Part shown: piece after piece, positions 4,417-12,513 of the stretch
Layout: each line of letters opens with the position of its first letter
Position numbering within the stretch: position 1 is the stretch's first letter
Source of the DNA: Candidatus Aegiribacteria sp.
Lineage (GTDB): Bacteria > Fermentibacterota > Fermentibacteria > Fermentibacterales > JCC-6
Length of the DNA: 12,513 bases
Direction of reading: 5' to 3'
NCBI GenBank assembly: GCA_030638185.1
Contig: DAOWFD010000048.1
Span: 1-12,513 of the forward strand
The notes under the pieces: model-generated
What the model saw: only the letters and a program-made list of their open reading frames with translations
Databases searched by the model: none
What the model was told of the DNA's origin: nothing
Program-made: the position numbers and the translations under genes

Positions 4417-6021
4417 TTATCTGGGTTCTTCTATCCAGATGATCCTTGTCTGGTTATCCGCTTCTATCTCTCCCAGCTCAGCGATATACACTGTTACCGC
4501 CTCCATAAGAGTAATGTTCGCGGGAACCGCTTCATGCTCAAGCATTATATCGTAACCTACATTACCCTGGGCAAGATATCCTGATGTGACGAATATGTAA
4601 GTTCTCTCAAGGTCCAGCGGTTCTCCGCCTACTATCATATTTTCTATCTTTTCGCCGTCGGGCATCGCCTGATTACGATCGGCAGTAAGACCTCCTATTT
4701 CCATATCTCGACGACGTCCCTGCATACCGGTCTCGAGTATCGCCTTGAGCTCGGCTCCGGTCAGCTCCAGAACGAAAAGATCCTCTTCGAAGGGAATCGC
4801 CTGGTATACGACCCTTGAAGTTATGGGGCCTCTAGGTATGGCAGCCCTTATTCCCCCGCGATTCATGAGTGCAACATCGGCATCGGTACTGAAGAGCATG
4901 GCATCGGCGATAAGCCTGCCCATGGGATGTTCAGCGTTTCCTCTTGGTATCTGCTCGACGGCCTCACCTATAACATGATCCATTCCGGCTTCGGCCATGG
5001 ATCTGAAGCCTTCTATCATCTCCGCTATCGCAGGATCCGGCCAGAATTCATCATGGAGAAGGCTGATGTATTCCTCTCCCTCGGGGAGATCGTATCCGAT
5101 AAGAGTCTTTGTATCGGTATCTATCTCCAACCGTATGCGGCCGATACCGGTTCCGTTGGCGTATCCCTGGACTACCAGCGTATGGTTTACCGGGCTTACC
5201 CAGGGCTCTGCGAATCCCAGATGTATATGCCCCGATACTATAAGATCAATCCCGGGGACAAGGCATGTGAGCTCGGCGTGATTCATGCAGAAATCCTTCG
5301 TATACTCCTCGCCCGCGTTCCATGCTTCGTAAACCCTTTCAAGGTACTTGTCCGGGTCGCCCGGCTGACCGAGATGGGAAACCAGTATGATGATATCGGC
5401 TCCCTGTTCCTCAACTTCCTCTATGTACCTTTCGGTACACTCCACTTCATTCAGGAAAATATAGCTGCCGAGAAGCTCAGGATTGACAAGTCCGTATGTG
5501 TCAGTCGTGACCAGTCCTATGAAAGCGATACTGACTCCATCATAGTCAATGATCTCGTAGGGAATGATCGGATAGGGAATTTCCCCGGTAGCTGAATCCA
5601 CAAAATTCGCGCAGACAACCGGGAAATCAGCCTGCTCACAAAGCTCCAGGGTATTCCGGGTCCCGTCGTCAAAATCATGATTGCCGAGGGTTATCATATC
5701 GTAACCCGCAGCGTTCATCCATTCCATTATGAATTCTCCACTTTCGTAATTCCCGGTAGGTGTGCCCTGGTAGATATCACCCGCATCGATCAGAAGGCAG
5801 TATTCACCGTTTTCCCTGCACTCCTCCCTGACCCCATCAACGTAGGAGCTTATGTACGCGCCTCCTCCTATCATGGGAGGGAAGTCGGGATTCAGGAAAG
5901 TAGCTTCCCTTGGCACTATTCCGCCATGTATATCGTTTGTGTGAAGGATATTCAGATATATGGTGTCCGCGCCTGCCGCAAATGTCAGGGCAAGCAGCAG
6001 AACAGGTAGCAGTATTCTCAC
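4417..6021 (-). CDS. Secreted 5'-nucleotidase / metallophosphoesterase (UshA-like)
   Basis: 534 residues from the GTG at 6021, chosen because GGGAGG lies 5 nt upstream and a signal peptide follows (residues 1-18, MRILLPVLLLALTFAAGA); an earlier TTG at 6045 has no such support. N-terminal calcineurin-like metallophosphoesterase domain: HTNDIHG (27-33), DAGDIYQG (79-86), GNHDFD (113-118), SHLG (215-218) and GHIH (264-267), which together supply all the usual dimetal ligands and the catalytic His/Asp. C-terminal 5'-nucleotidase domain from about residue 345: HPMGRLIADAM, NRGGIRAAIPRGPIT and PFEEDL. Members of this family hydrolyse nucleoside mono- to triphosphates, UDP-sugars or cyclic nucleotides outside the cytoplasm, releasing nucleoside and phosphate; the exact substrate cannot be read here. 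It lies 13 nt after a barrel gene and 28 nt before the DUF2085 gene. No lipobox or anchor was seen, so it should be periplasmic or released. Confidence 0.93.
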   Translation of the reverse strand: MRILLPVLLLALTFAAGADTIYLNILHTNDIHGGIVPREATFLNPDFPPMIGGGAYISSYVDGVREECRENGEYCLLIDAGDIYQGTPTGNYESGEFIMEWMNAAGYDMITLGNHDFDDGTRNTLELCEQADFPVVCANFVDSATGEIPYPIIPYEIIDYDGVSIAFIGLVTTDTYGLVNPELLGSYIFLNEVECTERYIEEVEEQGADIIILVSHLGQPGDPDKYLERVYEAWNAGEEYTKDFCMNHAELTCLVPGIDLIVSGHIHLGFAEPWVSPVNHTLVVQGYANGTGIGRIRLEIDTDTKTLIGYDLPEGEEYISLLHDEFWPDPAIAEMIEGFRSMAEAGMDHVIGEAVEQIPRGNAEHPMGRLIADAMLFSTDADVALMNRGGIRAAIPRGPITSRVVYQAIPFEEDLFVLELTGAELKAILETGMQGRRRDMEIGGLTADRNQAMPDGEKIENMIVGGEPLDLERTYIFVTSGYLAQGNVGYDIMLEHEAVPANITLMEAVTVYIAELGEIEADNQTRIIWIEEPR

Positions 6022-6034
6022 TTTATCCTCCCGC

Positions 6035-7261
6035 CTACAGGTCAAATACCCGGCTGATGGAGAACATCACCCTTGTATCCGTTTCCTCAACGGTCAGGCT
6101 GTCTCCTGCAACGAAGGATGGAAGGCCGCTGATTTCGGTCTGTCTCCATCTGTCAGGAGAAAAACCTGCTCCCAGGTCAAGGTTCCATTCGCCGATACAG
6201 AAACCCAGCCCTGCCGTGAAACTCATTCTGTCAAGAGCGCTAGCCAAGGGTGAACGTCTGTAGCCGAAGCCAAACCTTGCTACCGGACCTCCGGGCAGCG
6301 TATTCTCAACTCCGGCATTGACTCCCCAGGAATTCTTCATGCCCAGATTTTCGCCTTCGAATTCCAATGAACCATCTGAACTCCAGAAGAATTCTCCAGT
6401 GAATCTTGATCGCAGGCTGTTTCCCGGAATGTAAATCGAGCCGAGTCTTAGAATCATCGGCATATCAAGATCATAATCCGTTTCGGAAAGCACATTCCAG
6501 GTTACAGGGTCACCGTCAGCCTGGGGAGAGATCGAAAGAGGCATGGGATATTCCAGGGCTGCGCTGACAAAGACTCTCCTGTCGGGAGAGAACAGTATCG
6601 AACCTCTTGTTACGATACCGTTCGCCGTTTCACTGCGATTGGAACGTATGCTGTCAAGTACGGGGTCGACATGTGTTACTTCCCATGTAACGTCCCTCGA
6701 ACCCGTAACGTAGCCTCCGGCCAGACCGAAGGAAAAAACGTCAGAGGGTATGAAGGCTACAGCCAGAGCGAATTCGTTCAGTATACCCGATACATCCAGT
6801 CTTTCATCTCCGGTTATTACGTAGGCTGCGTCCCTCACAGTACGCTCATAGCTGTACCCGTAAAATGCCGGTACTCTCCAGCCGGCGGCAAATGCCAGGG
6901 ATTCCGGCAAACCGTCTAAACCCCTGACAGCCAGAGCAACCCCACCGGGAAAGAAACCTATACCCTTATTGAAGGCAAATTCGGATTCACCGATAGAACT
7001 TTCGAACTGGTCGTATACACGCCTGGTTCGTTTCTCAACGAAGAAATCCATACCCGCCGAGAATTCAACCTGTAGCCCATGTTCTGAGATACCCAGAAGA
7101 GAAGGGTTTTCAAGTATTCCTAGGGCGGAGCCCTCCATAAAACCGCATTCACCCATACCATGTGATACAGCTGAAGCGGAGCCCACCGGGTTGCCGAGCC
7201 ACATAACTTCGGGAAGCCCGGCAGTTATCAACGATAGTATTCCTGCTGCAATAATGCTCAT
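6035..7261 (-). CDS. PorV/UPF0164-like outer-membrane beta-barrel protein
   Basis: 408 residues from the ATG at 7261, with GGAGG 4 nt upstream. A hydrophobic N-terminus (about residues 1-30) serves as signal peptide. Near the start GECGFMEGSALGILENPSLLGIS resembles the xAMGGAxxAxxxNPAxL motif of PorV/FadL-type barrels. The rest is a long run of alternating strands (GYVTGSRDVTWEVTHVDP, ARFGFGYRRSPLASALDRMS and others), ending in RVMFSISRVFDL. The length fits a barrel of about 14 strands. The gene lies between the HhH-barrel gene (12-nt gap) and the 5'-nucleotidase gene (13-nt gap), so the three are probably made together. Its cargo or role is not known; FadL-like uptake or a PorV-like shuttle of secreted proteins are the family precedents. 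The fold call is good, the function is open. Confidence 0.75.
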   Translation of the reverse strand: MSIIAAGILSLITAGLPEVMWLGNPVGSASAVSHGMGECGFMEGSALGILENPSLLGISEHGLQVEFSAGMDFFVEKRTRRVYDQFESSIGESEFAFNKGIGFFPGGVALAVRGLDGLPESLAFAAGWRVPAFYGYSYERTVRDAAYVITGDERLDVSGILNEFALAVAFIPSDVFSFGLAGGYVTGSRDVTWEVTHVDPVLDSIRSNRSETANGIVTRGSILFSPDRRVFVSAALEYPMPLSISPQADGDPVTWNVLSETDYDLDMPMILRLGSIYIPGNSLRSRFTGEFFWSSDGSLEFEGENLGMKNSWGVNAGVENTLPGGPVARFGFGYRRSPLASALDRMSFTAGLGFCIGEWNLDLGAGFSPDRWRQTEISGLPSFVAGDSLTVEETDTRVMFSISRVFDL

Positions 7262-7273
7262 TCTTCCTCCACC

Positions 7274-9706
7274 CTACCAGCGGAAATCAAGCTGACATCG
7301 GATGCCATAGTCCGTAACGTGATCGCAAAAATCCCTCACCGGGCTGCCCGGATCACCCTCGTAATAGAAGGCGTCATCGGGGTCAGGTCTGTACAGACCG
7401 GTTCGGGGATAAAATGTATCTTTCCTCAACACCCTCAGCCGAAACTGAAGATTGTCTGACAGATTGTTCTTTATAGTCACATAGAATTTTGTGCCGTCAC
7501 CATCCAGAAAATCTATACCCGTATCTTCGAATTCCCACTGGCTCATCCCATTGGTTGACCAGAGGGTCGTTCCACCCAGAACAGAGAGGTTCTGGCTGAA
7601 ATTGTGCTCCCACCGGACAGCTATGTAGCCGCCGGTCATCAGTCTGTCGTCACCGTATCGGGGGTTAGGTGTAAGCTCGACCATCCCGTACCGCAACTGG
7701 ACATCAAAGTAATCGCTGTTCGAAGGCAGGAAGAAAGTCCTGAATGTGTATTCAGTGGTGCGGGAGGTCGTGGGGATCACATCATGCATTTTGGTCTTTG
7801 CCTGGTATTTGCATTTGAGCCTGAACCTTACGGGGAAATCCGGCCGGTATTCGACCTCACCCTGAAACCTGTGGTTATCAAAATTCCATGGGATGGAACG
7901 CCAGAGATCAAGGTAGACCTTCGTGAAAGTGATGCTCCTGCTTACCTGGAAACGGCTCTCTATGTAAAGCCCCTCTTCAGGCTTCGGGGTCGGCCACTGC
8001 GCAAGCTGCGATGCCAGGGGATCGTTGAGATAATAGGGCTTCTCGAAGACGGTATCATCGTATCTCAGCTGTTCCGTGAAACCCCGATTGTAAGGGTTGC
8101 TGTATCCGAGGTCGTAGTGTCTCCAGATCCCGAGAAGATAGAAGTAATCGTTCTGCCATCTTCCCCTTGCAAGCATGGCCACAGCTTCGTTGTCCTGACG
8201 GACAAATTCCCCCTCAAGGCTCACATTATCAAGAATTGTCTGGGCGGAAATGCCGATGAAAGAAGATGTCTTGGCTGCAGTCAGGATATCGTACTCCGGG
8301 CAGTCCCAGTTCTGTGCATCTCCCGGGATATCCATCGACGTCCAGTCAGGTACAATGGAATCGCTGTAAGTAATTCTCATACCTCCCAGACCCAGCGCGG
8401 TACCCCAGGGGAGAAATCCGCCGAAATCGTAAAAGCCGTACCCGCCAAAGGTGGTCTCTTTCACAACATCAGCGTAGGGCCATGTTCTGACGGTAGACAT
8501 GACGAGTATGTTCGGTGTCCCATCGATGCTCCTGAGTGCGTCCCTGGCAGAGCTCGAATAGAAACCGTAACCGAGGATCGGACCTGCCCGCATTTCCACT
8601 GCCCCGCCCATAAGAGCAAACTGGCGAGTGGAGGTCAGATCGGGGTACAGGCCCCATGTGCGATACGTTGACCTGTACATGAGTTCATCGGAATTATCGA
8701 TCATGAGCCCCTGGCCGAGAGAAATATTGTAGTTACCCAGTACGACCTGGTTCACAACCCCGATATTTTCCATTGAAACAAAGCCCTTGGCTATATCAAA
8801 CCTGTTATTCAGGTCCCCCAGTTCAATATCCGAGAAAAGCCCGAATCCGGAAGAGGAATTCCTGCCCCGTGAGAGTCTGGCGCCCCCGCGGAACCTGTCA
8901 CCCAGCCCCATACGTACACGGTGTTCCCAGCCGGTTACGTTAACCGCCTGCAGCAGTTCGCTGTGTTCGCTGGCCAGCCTTTCGGTCCACGCGATGCTGT
9001 CAGCATCGGTATACCCTCTTCCGCCTTCTTCTAGATCACATATGGCTGAGTGGAGATCACTGAGCATCATACTCAATCCCTCTTCATCGTCATCCCTGCC
9101 ATCACCGCCATCAATGACGATCCTGTAGCTTCCAAAGAACTCCATGGAACTCAGATCAAGGTCACGAACGGATACGTAATCCCTCAGATTCCTGTATCCG
9201 TAATAGGTAAGATCGTCAGCATTCCGCAGAGAGTAGACGCTTGAAACAGGTCCCAGAGTGTTAAGCCTTCTCTCAACCGCCGCGGCGTCGATGAGGCTTA
9301 CCCTGTCCAGGCTTCGAAGCTGCCAGGATGTGGCCGAATTTATGGGAATGGGGCGAAGAAGGTAATTCTCCCACATGTCCACTGCTGCATCGCCAGGTCC
9401 GTCTTCGGTTGCAAGCCTTTCCATGATGCTGATAATGTCGGGGGAAATCCTCCCCTCAGAAGGGGGGACTACCACGCAGTTATTCCTGAGGTACTCAAGC
9501 TCCTCTGCACCAAACCCCGGTATCTCCATAACGTCGTAGATAGAGAGGAGGCCGCCTGTTTCGTAGATATATGAATAGAGGTCAAATGCCTGCTGTGAGT
9601 CGAGCCCATCAAGCTCCTGCAGTTCATGTAGCGTTGCCGTGTTCAGGTCGAACCCACCCGGGACGGTAAGGCCTATGCAGACAGCAAGTATCAGGCTAGA
9701 AATCAT
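7274..9706 (-). CDS. Helix-hairpin-helix domains fused to a large outer-membrane barrel
   Basis: 810 residues from the ATG at 9706. The start overlaps the end of the upstream gene by 11 nt, and its GGGGTGA ribosome site lies inside that gene, so translation is probably coupled. After a short signal peptide (about residues 1-17) come two ComEA-like HhH units: FDLNTATLHELQELDGL to DVMEIPGFGAEELEYLR (about 19-74), and PINSATSWQLRSLDRV to DDLTYYGYRNLRDYV (about 118-178). From about residue 185 the sequence is strand-rich with many aromatic girdle residues (GYGFYSSSARD, GFYDFGGFLPWGTALGLGG, RWQNDYFYLLGIWRHYDLGY) and ends in CQLDFRW with a terminal Trp, as for a large outer-membrane barrel. Proteins with this build are known from Bacteroidetes and related groups as HhH-domain proteins without a proven role. 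HhH motifs usually bind DNA non-specifically; exposed in the periplasm they could hold incoming or outgoing DNA, but they may also be simple protein-contact modules here. Confidence 0.8.
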   Translation of the reverse strand: MISSLILAVCIGLTVPGGFDLNTATLHELQELDGLDSQQAFDLYSYIYETGGLLSIYDVMEIPGFGAEELEYLRNNCVVVPPSEGRISPDIISIMERLATEDGPGDAAVDMWENYLLRPIPINSATSWQLRSLDRVSLIDAAAVERRLNTLGPVSSVYSLRNADDLTYYGYRNLRDYVSVRDLDLSSMEFFGSYRIVIDGGDGRDDDEEGLSMMLSDLHSAICDLEEGGRGYTDADSIAWTERLASEHSELLQAVNVTGWEHRVRMGLGDRFRGGARLSRGRNSSSGFGLFSDIELGDLNNRFDIAKGFVSMENIGVVNQVVLGNYNISLGQGLMIDNSDELMYRSTYRTWGLYPDLTSTRQFALMGGAVEMRAGPILGYGFYSSSARDALRSIDGTPNILVMSTVRTWPYADVVKETTFGGYGFYDFGGFLPWGTALGLGGMRITYSDSIVPDWTSMDIPGDAQNWDCPEYDILTAAKTSSFIGISAQTILDNVSLEGEFVRQDNEAVAMLARGRWQNDYFYLLGIWRHYDLGYSNPYNRGFTEQLRYDDTVFEKPYYLNDPLASQLAQWPTPKPEEGLYIESRFQVSRSITFTKVYLDLWRSIPWNFDNHRFQGEVEYRPDFPVRFRLKCKYQAKTKMHDVIPTTSRTTEYTFRTFFLPSNSDYFDVQLRYGMVELTPNPRYGDDRLMTGGYIAVRWEHNFSQNLSVLGGTTLWSTNGMSQWEFEDTGIDFLDGDGTKFYVTIKNNLSDNLQFRLRVLRKDTFYPRTGLYRPDPDDAFYYEGDPGSPVRDFCDHVTDYGIRCQLDFRW

Positions 9707-10520
9707 AAGTCACCCCGAACTGGTGAGTAAGGTCCAGCTGAGGATGAGTGATGACAGCGTACTTGAGCGTAATACCTTCTATGGAAGTAACCATACCTCC
9801 GGAAATGGAGACAGGATTGCTCTGAACACCGGCCAGAATTGTTACAAGCCCGAGTGGAAGAGACTGACCCACATGAATTCTCATACCATTGAAATCCCGT
9901 GAGAAGGTCAGAGCTGAGATCATGCTCGTAGCAGGCTCGTACCGGAGTCCTACGTCGATTCTTCTCCTAAGGTATTCGCCGCTCTTCCCGAGCCTTGCCT
10001 GGAATGGATTTCTTACCGACGCGGCTATAAGCCACCGATTGTACATTCTTACCTGAAAGCCCATATTCACTGCCATGGTGGTGGCGCTCCCGTATTCAGA
10101 AACTCCATCGGCAATTGATGCCCTGTAAATCACAGGTTGCAGTCCGAATGACATGTCATCCGTAAGCATTCCGGCCAGGGTCACGGCGGCCATCTGTTCG
10201 CTGTAGAGGTCTCCACCGAAATAACGGAGATTTAAACCGAGGTTCCATCTTCCGCTGAGATGAAATGCGCCGTCAATTCCATAGGTTCCGAAATCTATTT
10301 TCGAAAACGGAAGCCTGCCGGAAATAGTGAGGGTTCTGTCACTGACTCCCGTTATGGCAGCGGGGTTGAAAAGGGCCATTTCAGCTCCGTAAAGAACAAC
10401 ACCTGTACCGCCCATGGCCTGGGAGGCTACACCTATCTCAAGTTCCTCGAAAGCTGCTTCTGACTGCCCTGCCAGAATCAGAAGGGCAAAGAAAAATACT
10501 GCTGGTTTAATACGCATCAT
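9696..10520 (-). CDS. PorV/PorQ-like outer-membrane protein
   Basis: 274 residues from the ATG at 10520, with GAGG 5 nt upstream; a GTG (10526) and a second ATG (10517) are nearby alternatives. Signal peptide at residues 1-22 (MMRIKPAVFFFALLILAGQS). The mature start GVASQAMGGTGVVLYGAEMALFNPAAI is the typical PorV/UPF0164-type N-terminal plug and first-strand motif. Barrel strands follow (GRWNLGLNLRYFGGDLYSEQ, NRWLIAASVRNPFQ, RRRIDVGLRYEP), ending in HQFGVTYDF with terminal Phe. It is shorter than the other barrel of this operon, closer to PorQ-like or stand-alone members. It follows the OB-fold/FlgD-Ig gene by 7 nt and overlaps the HhH-barrel gene by 11 nt. In type IX secretion PorV escorts cargo at the outer membrane; whether that applies here is inference. 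Confidence 0.8.
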   Translation of the reverse strand: MMRIKPAVFFFALLILAGQSEAAFEELEIGVASQAMGGTGVVLYGAEMALFNPAAITGVSDRTLTISGRLPFSKIDFGTYGIDGAFHLSGRWNLGLNLRYFGGDLYSEQMAAVTLAGMLTDDMSFGLQPVIYRASIADGVSEYGSATTMAVNMGFQVRMYNRWLIAASVRNPFQARLGKSGEYLRRRIDVGLRYEPATSMISALTFSRDFNGMRIHVGQSLPLGLVTILAGVQSNPVSISGGMVTSIEGITLKYAVITHPQLDLTHQFGVTYDF

Positions 10521-10527
10521 TGCCACC

Positions 10528-11547
10528 TCAATTCAGCGGAGCTGCTACGACAACGGTCTCAGTCGTCGTATACCGCTTGCCGCCTGCATCCACGCCTTCC
10601 AGCAGAACCACATAGGGTCCTATTGGAAGAATTTCTCCGGAATCGTTTTTGCCATTCCACTGCACCACATCACCGGCAGGACGTGAGTCGGCAAGATGCC
10701 TGATATCCCTACCGGATCTATCGAAAACGGTAACTGTGAACCTCATGTCGGACGGGCCGCCGTACTCCATATTCAGAATCTCACCAAGTGAAGGGGCAAA
10801 AGGGTTGTCGGTAAGCACTGTAAGGTGAAAACCGTCCGAAATGGAAGGCTGGTAAATCTGTAAATCGGACTGATACCTGGGGAGCAGCTGATAACCGCTG
10901 TCGTATGGCGGTTCGGAATCGTACTGACCTCCAATGCCCGTAAGGAACAGGCGTGTTCCCGCAGTAATGCTCCAAGTGTTTATTCCAGTGGTCTCATTCA
11001 CGCGGACGGCAACGGCAGTCTGTCCGTTCCATACTTCGAAATTGTATCCTCCTCCTGCAGACTCGGGAGTGTTGGCAACGGTCACCCACTGTCCCGCGGC
11101 GCTGTTTCCCAGCACAAGAAGAAGACCTTCAACACCTTCATTGACACCCTGATTAAGCCCGAGCTGAAGGGGCTGGGGAACTCCGGGGTTATCAATGTAG
11201 ACAAAATCTGATGGCTCCGAGGGAGAAATCTCAACCAGACCGTTGTACTGCTTGATCTCGCCGGTTATTCTCCATCGTTCTCCAGCCTCTATAGCACCGG
11301 GGCTGGCCGAACTGTAAGCGTAAACGTTCATACCCGCAGTTTCGTCCTGAACGTAGAAACTCAAACCTGTTGAAGAGAATAGAGTCCCCTCGCAGGTGGC
11401 TATTCCTTCAACAGTCAATATTTCACCCAGATGATCGGGGATCCCGTCTCCGTTGAGATCCTCTCTGGCTTCCTCAATGGTTACTGTCTGGGCTCCGGCC
11501 AACCCGATGAACAAGGTTAGAATCAGAACCGGGAAACTTCTTATCAT
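10528..11547 (-). CDS. Secreted OB-fold protein with C-terminal FlgD-like Ig domain
   Basis: 339 residues from the ATG at 11547, preceded by AAGGGGAG, and starting a clear signal peptide (MIRSFPVLILTLFIGLAGAQ). Residues about 25-125 form an OB-fold of the kind joined to extracellular nucleases and nucleotidases: GEILTVEGIATCEGTLFSS, LSFYVQDETAGMNVYAY and GERWRITGEIKQYNGLVEI. A second similar strand-rich part follows (EGVEGLLLVLGNSA, FEVWNGQTAVAVRV, GTRLFLTGIGGQYD; about 145-235). Residues about 262-335 are a FlgD-like Ig domain: FTVTVFDRSGRDIRHL, then VVQWNGKNDSGEILPIGPYV. There is no catalytic domain, so it is probably a binding or structural surface protein. It lies 28 nt after the solute-binding protein gene and 7 nt before a PorV-like gene, which fits export and outer-membrane delivery. 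Confidence 0.8.
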   Translation of the reverse strand: MIRSFPVLILTLFIGLAGAQTVTIEEAREDLNGDGIPDHLGEILTVEGIATCEGTLFSSTGLSFYVQDETAGMNVYAYSSASPGAIEAGERWRITGEIKQYNGLVEISPSEPSDFVYIDNPGVPQPLQLGLNQGVNEGVEGLLLVLGNSAAGQWVTVANTPESAGGGYNFEVWNGQTAVAVRVNETTGINTWSITAGTRLFLTGIGGQYDSEPPYDSGYQLLPRYQSDLQIYQPSISDGFHLTVLTDNPFAPSLGEILNMEYGGPSDMRFTVTVFDRSGRDIRHLADSRPAGDVVQWNGKNDSGEILPIGPYVVLLEGVDAGGKRYTTTETVVVAAPLN

Positions 11548-11575
11548 CGTCTCCCCTTTCATAATTGTGTAGTAT

Positions 11576-12513
11576 TCAGTCCAGTTCGGACCCAAGTTCC
11601 GCATCTGCAAGCCTCGCAGCCCTTTCCAGAGCTTCCTCAGCACTCATTCTTCCGTAGAGCGCGATTTCAACAGCTTCTGACAGGAACAGTCTGCCATCGT
11701 ACCAGAATGTTCTCTGTGGCTCGAATTGAGCGTACTCCACCTGAAGCATTACATCTATCAGGCCGGGGTATTCCTGAAGACGTTCCTGTATCTCGGGATG
11801 GTCGAAGGAACTCCTTGTCGCCGGGATATAACCTGTAGCAGCGCTCCATCTTGCCTGCTGCCGGGGCTCTGTGAACCATTTGATGAATTCCCATCCTGCT
11901 TCGATTTCAGCAGAATCTGAATTGAAGAGAATAACATTCGTTCCCGCTATTATTACAGCCTTTTCTCTGTAAGCCGGAAGCGGAGCTATTCCCAGTGTAA
12001 AAACATATTCTCCGTTTTCCTCCCGGCGCTGAAAGGTCTTTTCCATGAATGCCAGCGAAACCGTTGATCCCTGAACGATACCAACTAGACCATCCGCGAA
12101 ATCGTTCTGATGTGTATAACCGGAAGAAATCCTGGCAGAGCCATCGTTATGTATCATATCTATCATGAATTGAAGAGCCTCTATACCAGCCTGCGACGAA
12201 AACGCGGTTCTTGATCCATCCTCGGACAGCAGAGATCCTCCACCCTGAAGCAGAAGGTTTTCGAACATACCCACACTCGGAGTGAAGGCTGTTCCCCATC
12301 GGTCTACATCGTCAAGCAGATCACCATCATTGTTACCATCATTGGTAAGAGAGATCAGCAGACTGCGGTATTCATCTCTTGTTTCTGCGGGCTCAAGATT
12401 CAAGCTGTCCATCAGTTCAACATTGTAATAGACAGCCTGCACACTTTTGTTGAAAGGGAAACTGTAGATTCGTCCATCAAACGTATTATTCAGCCTGAAA
12501 ACAGGAAAGAAAT
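11576..12513 (-). CDS. ABC transporter family 1 extracellular solute-binding protein, C-terminal part
   Basis: The frame runs open to the window edge, so the start and signal peptide lie outside; 311 residues are visible, and family members usually have 400-450. Signatures of family 1 (UgpB/MalE-like) binding proteins: FDGRIYSFPFNKSVQAVYYN, LTNDGNNDGDLLDDVDRWG (the common acidic DxNxDG loop), MIHNDGSARIS, the moderately conserved LGIAPLPA, and AGWEFIKWFTEPRQQARWSA followed by TGYIPATRSS. Such proteins deliver sugars, glycerol phosphates or similar solutes to an ABC permease; the ligand cannot be named. No permease or ATPase gene lies downstream as is common; those may be upstream, outside the window. 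It is the first visible cistron of the - strand operon, 28 nt before the OB-fold gene. Confidence 0.9.
   Translation of the reverse strand, partial: FFPVFRLNNTFDGRIYSFPFNKSVQAVYYNVELMDSLNLEPAETRDEYRSLLISLTNDGNNDGDLLDDVDRWGTAFTPSVGMFENLLLQGGGSLLSEDGSRTAFSSQAGIEALQFMIDMIHNDGSARISSGYTHQNDFADGLVGIVQGSTVSLAFMEKTFQRREENGEYVFTLGIAPLPAYREKAVIIAGTNVILFNSDSAEIEAGWEFIKWFTEPRQQARWSAATGYIPATRSSFDHPEIQERLQEYPGLIDVMLQVEYAQFEPQRTFWYDGRLFLSEAVEIALYGRMSAEEALERAARLADAELGSELD

Noticed and set aside
4927..5595. + strand open frame of 222 codons
   Set aside because: Antisense to the conserved 5'-nucleotidase motifs; no ribosome site or domain seen.
7604..8671. Long + strand open frame of 355 codons
   Set aside because: It lies entirely antisense to the HhH-barrel gene, which has a signal peptide, domains and a ribosome site. 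The translation is Arg/Pro/Val-rich without a recognisable domain, as expected of a shadow frame.

Overview
The window looks like a chromosomal fragment of a Gram-negative bacterium from a poorly cultured lineage, most plausibly an FCB-type candidate phylum (Fermentibacterota, Latescibacterota or WOR-3-like). This is inferred from the density of secreted and outer-membrane proteins, the C-terminal FlgD-like Ig domains, the PorV/UPF0164-like barrels, and a helix-hairpin-helix protein fused to a barrel. No rRNA, tRNA, CRISPR array or transposase gene was seen.

Left part (about 1-3970): a patchy, partly decayed region. It starts with the 3' end of an outer-membrane barrel gene. In the same frame follows a broken remnant of a secreted FlgD-Ig-domain protein, with one nonsense codon and one 1-nt deletion. 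Next comes a PadR/AphA-like regulator on the + strand. On the - strand lie a membrane polyferredoxin gene with an apparent 1-nt slip in an A8 tract and a missing cluster cysteine, an intact stand-alone secreted-protein gene with a strong ribosome binding site and a hairpin terminator, and a 3' fragment of the endonuclease IV gene (nfo) that is also frameshifted. Two identical 23-bp repeats (2541-2563 and 3945-3967) frame the segment holding the secreted-protein gene and the nfo fragment. The second copy abuts both the nfo fragment and the end of the next gene.

Right part (about 3948-12513): a tight - strand gene train, probably one operon entered from the right edge. In transcription order it encodes an ABC solute-binding protein (5' end outside the window), a secreted OB-fold plus FlgD-Ig protein, a PorV-like outer-membrane protein, an 810-residue HhH-plus-barrel protein, a second PorV-like barrel, a secreted 5'-nucleotidase, and a DUF2085 membrane protein. 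Junctions range from an 11-nt overlap to 28-nt gaps, and nearly every gene has a recognisable Shine-Dalgarno sequence.

Working idea (inference): the cluster combines an OB-fold, HhH motifs and a 5'-nucleotidase, all exported, with several outer-membrane barrels and a solute-binding protein. This would suit cell-surface binding and breakdown of nucleic acids or nucleotides, but no direct evidence of substrate is visible. The three or more 1-nt lesions in the left part may be true gene decay or assembly indels; reads would decide.
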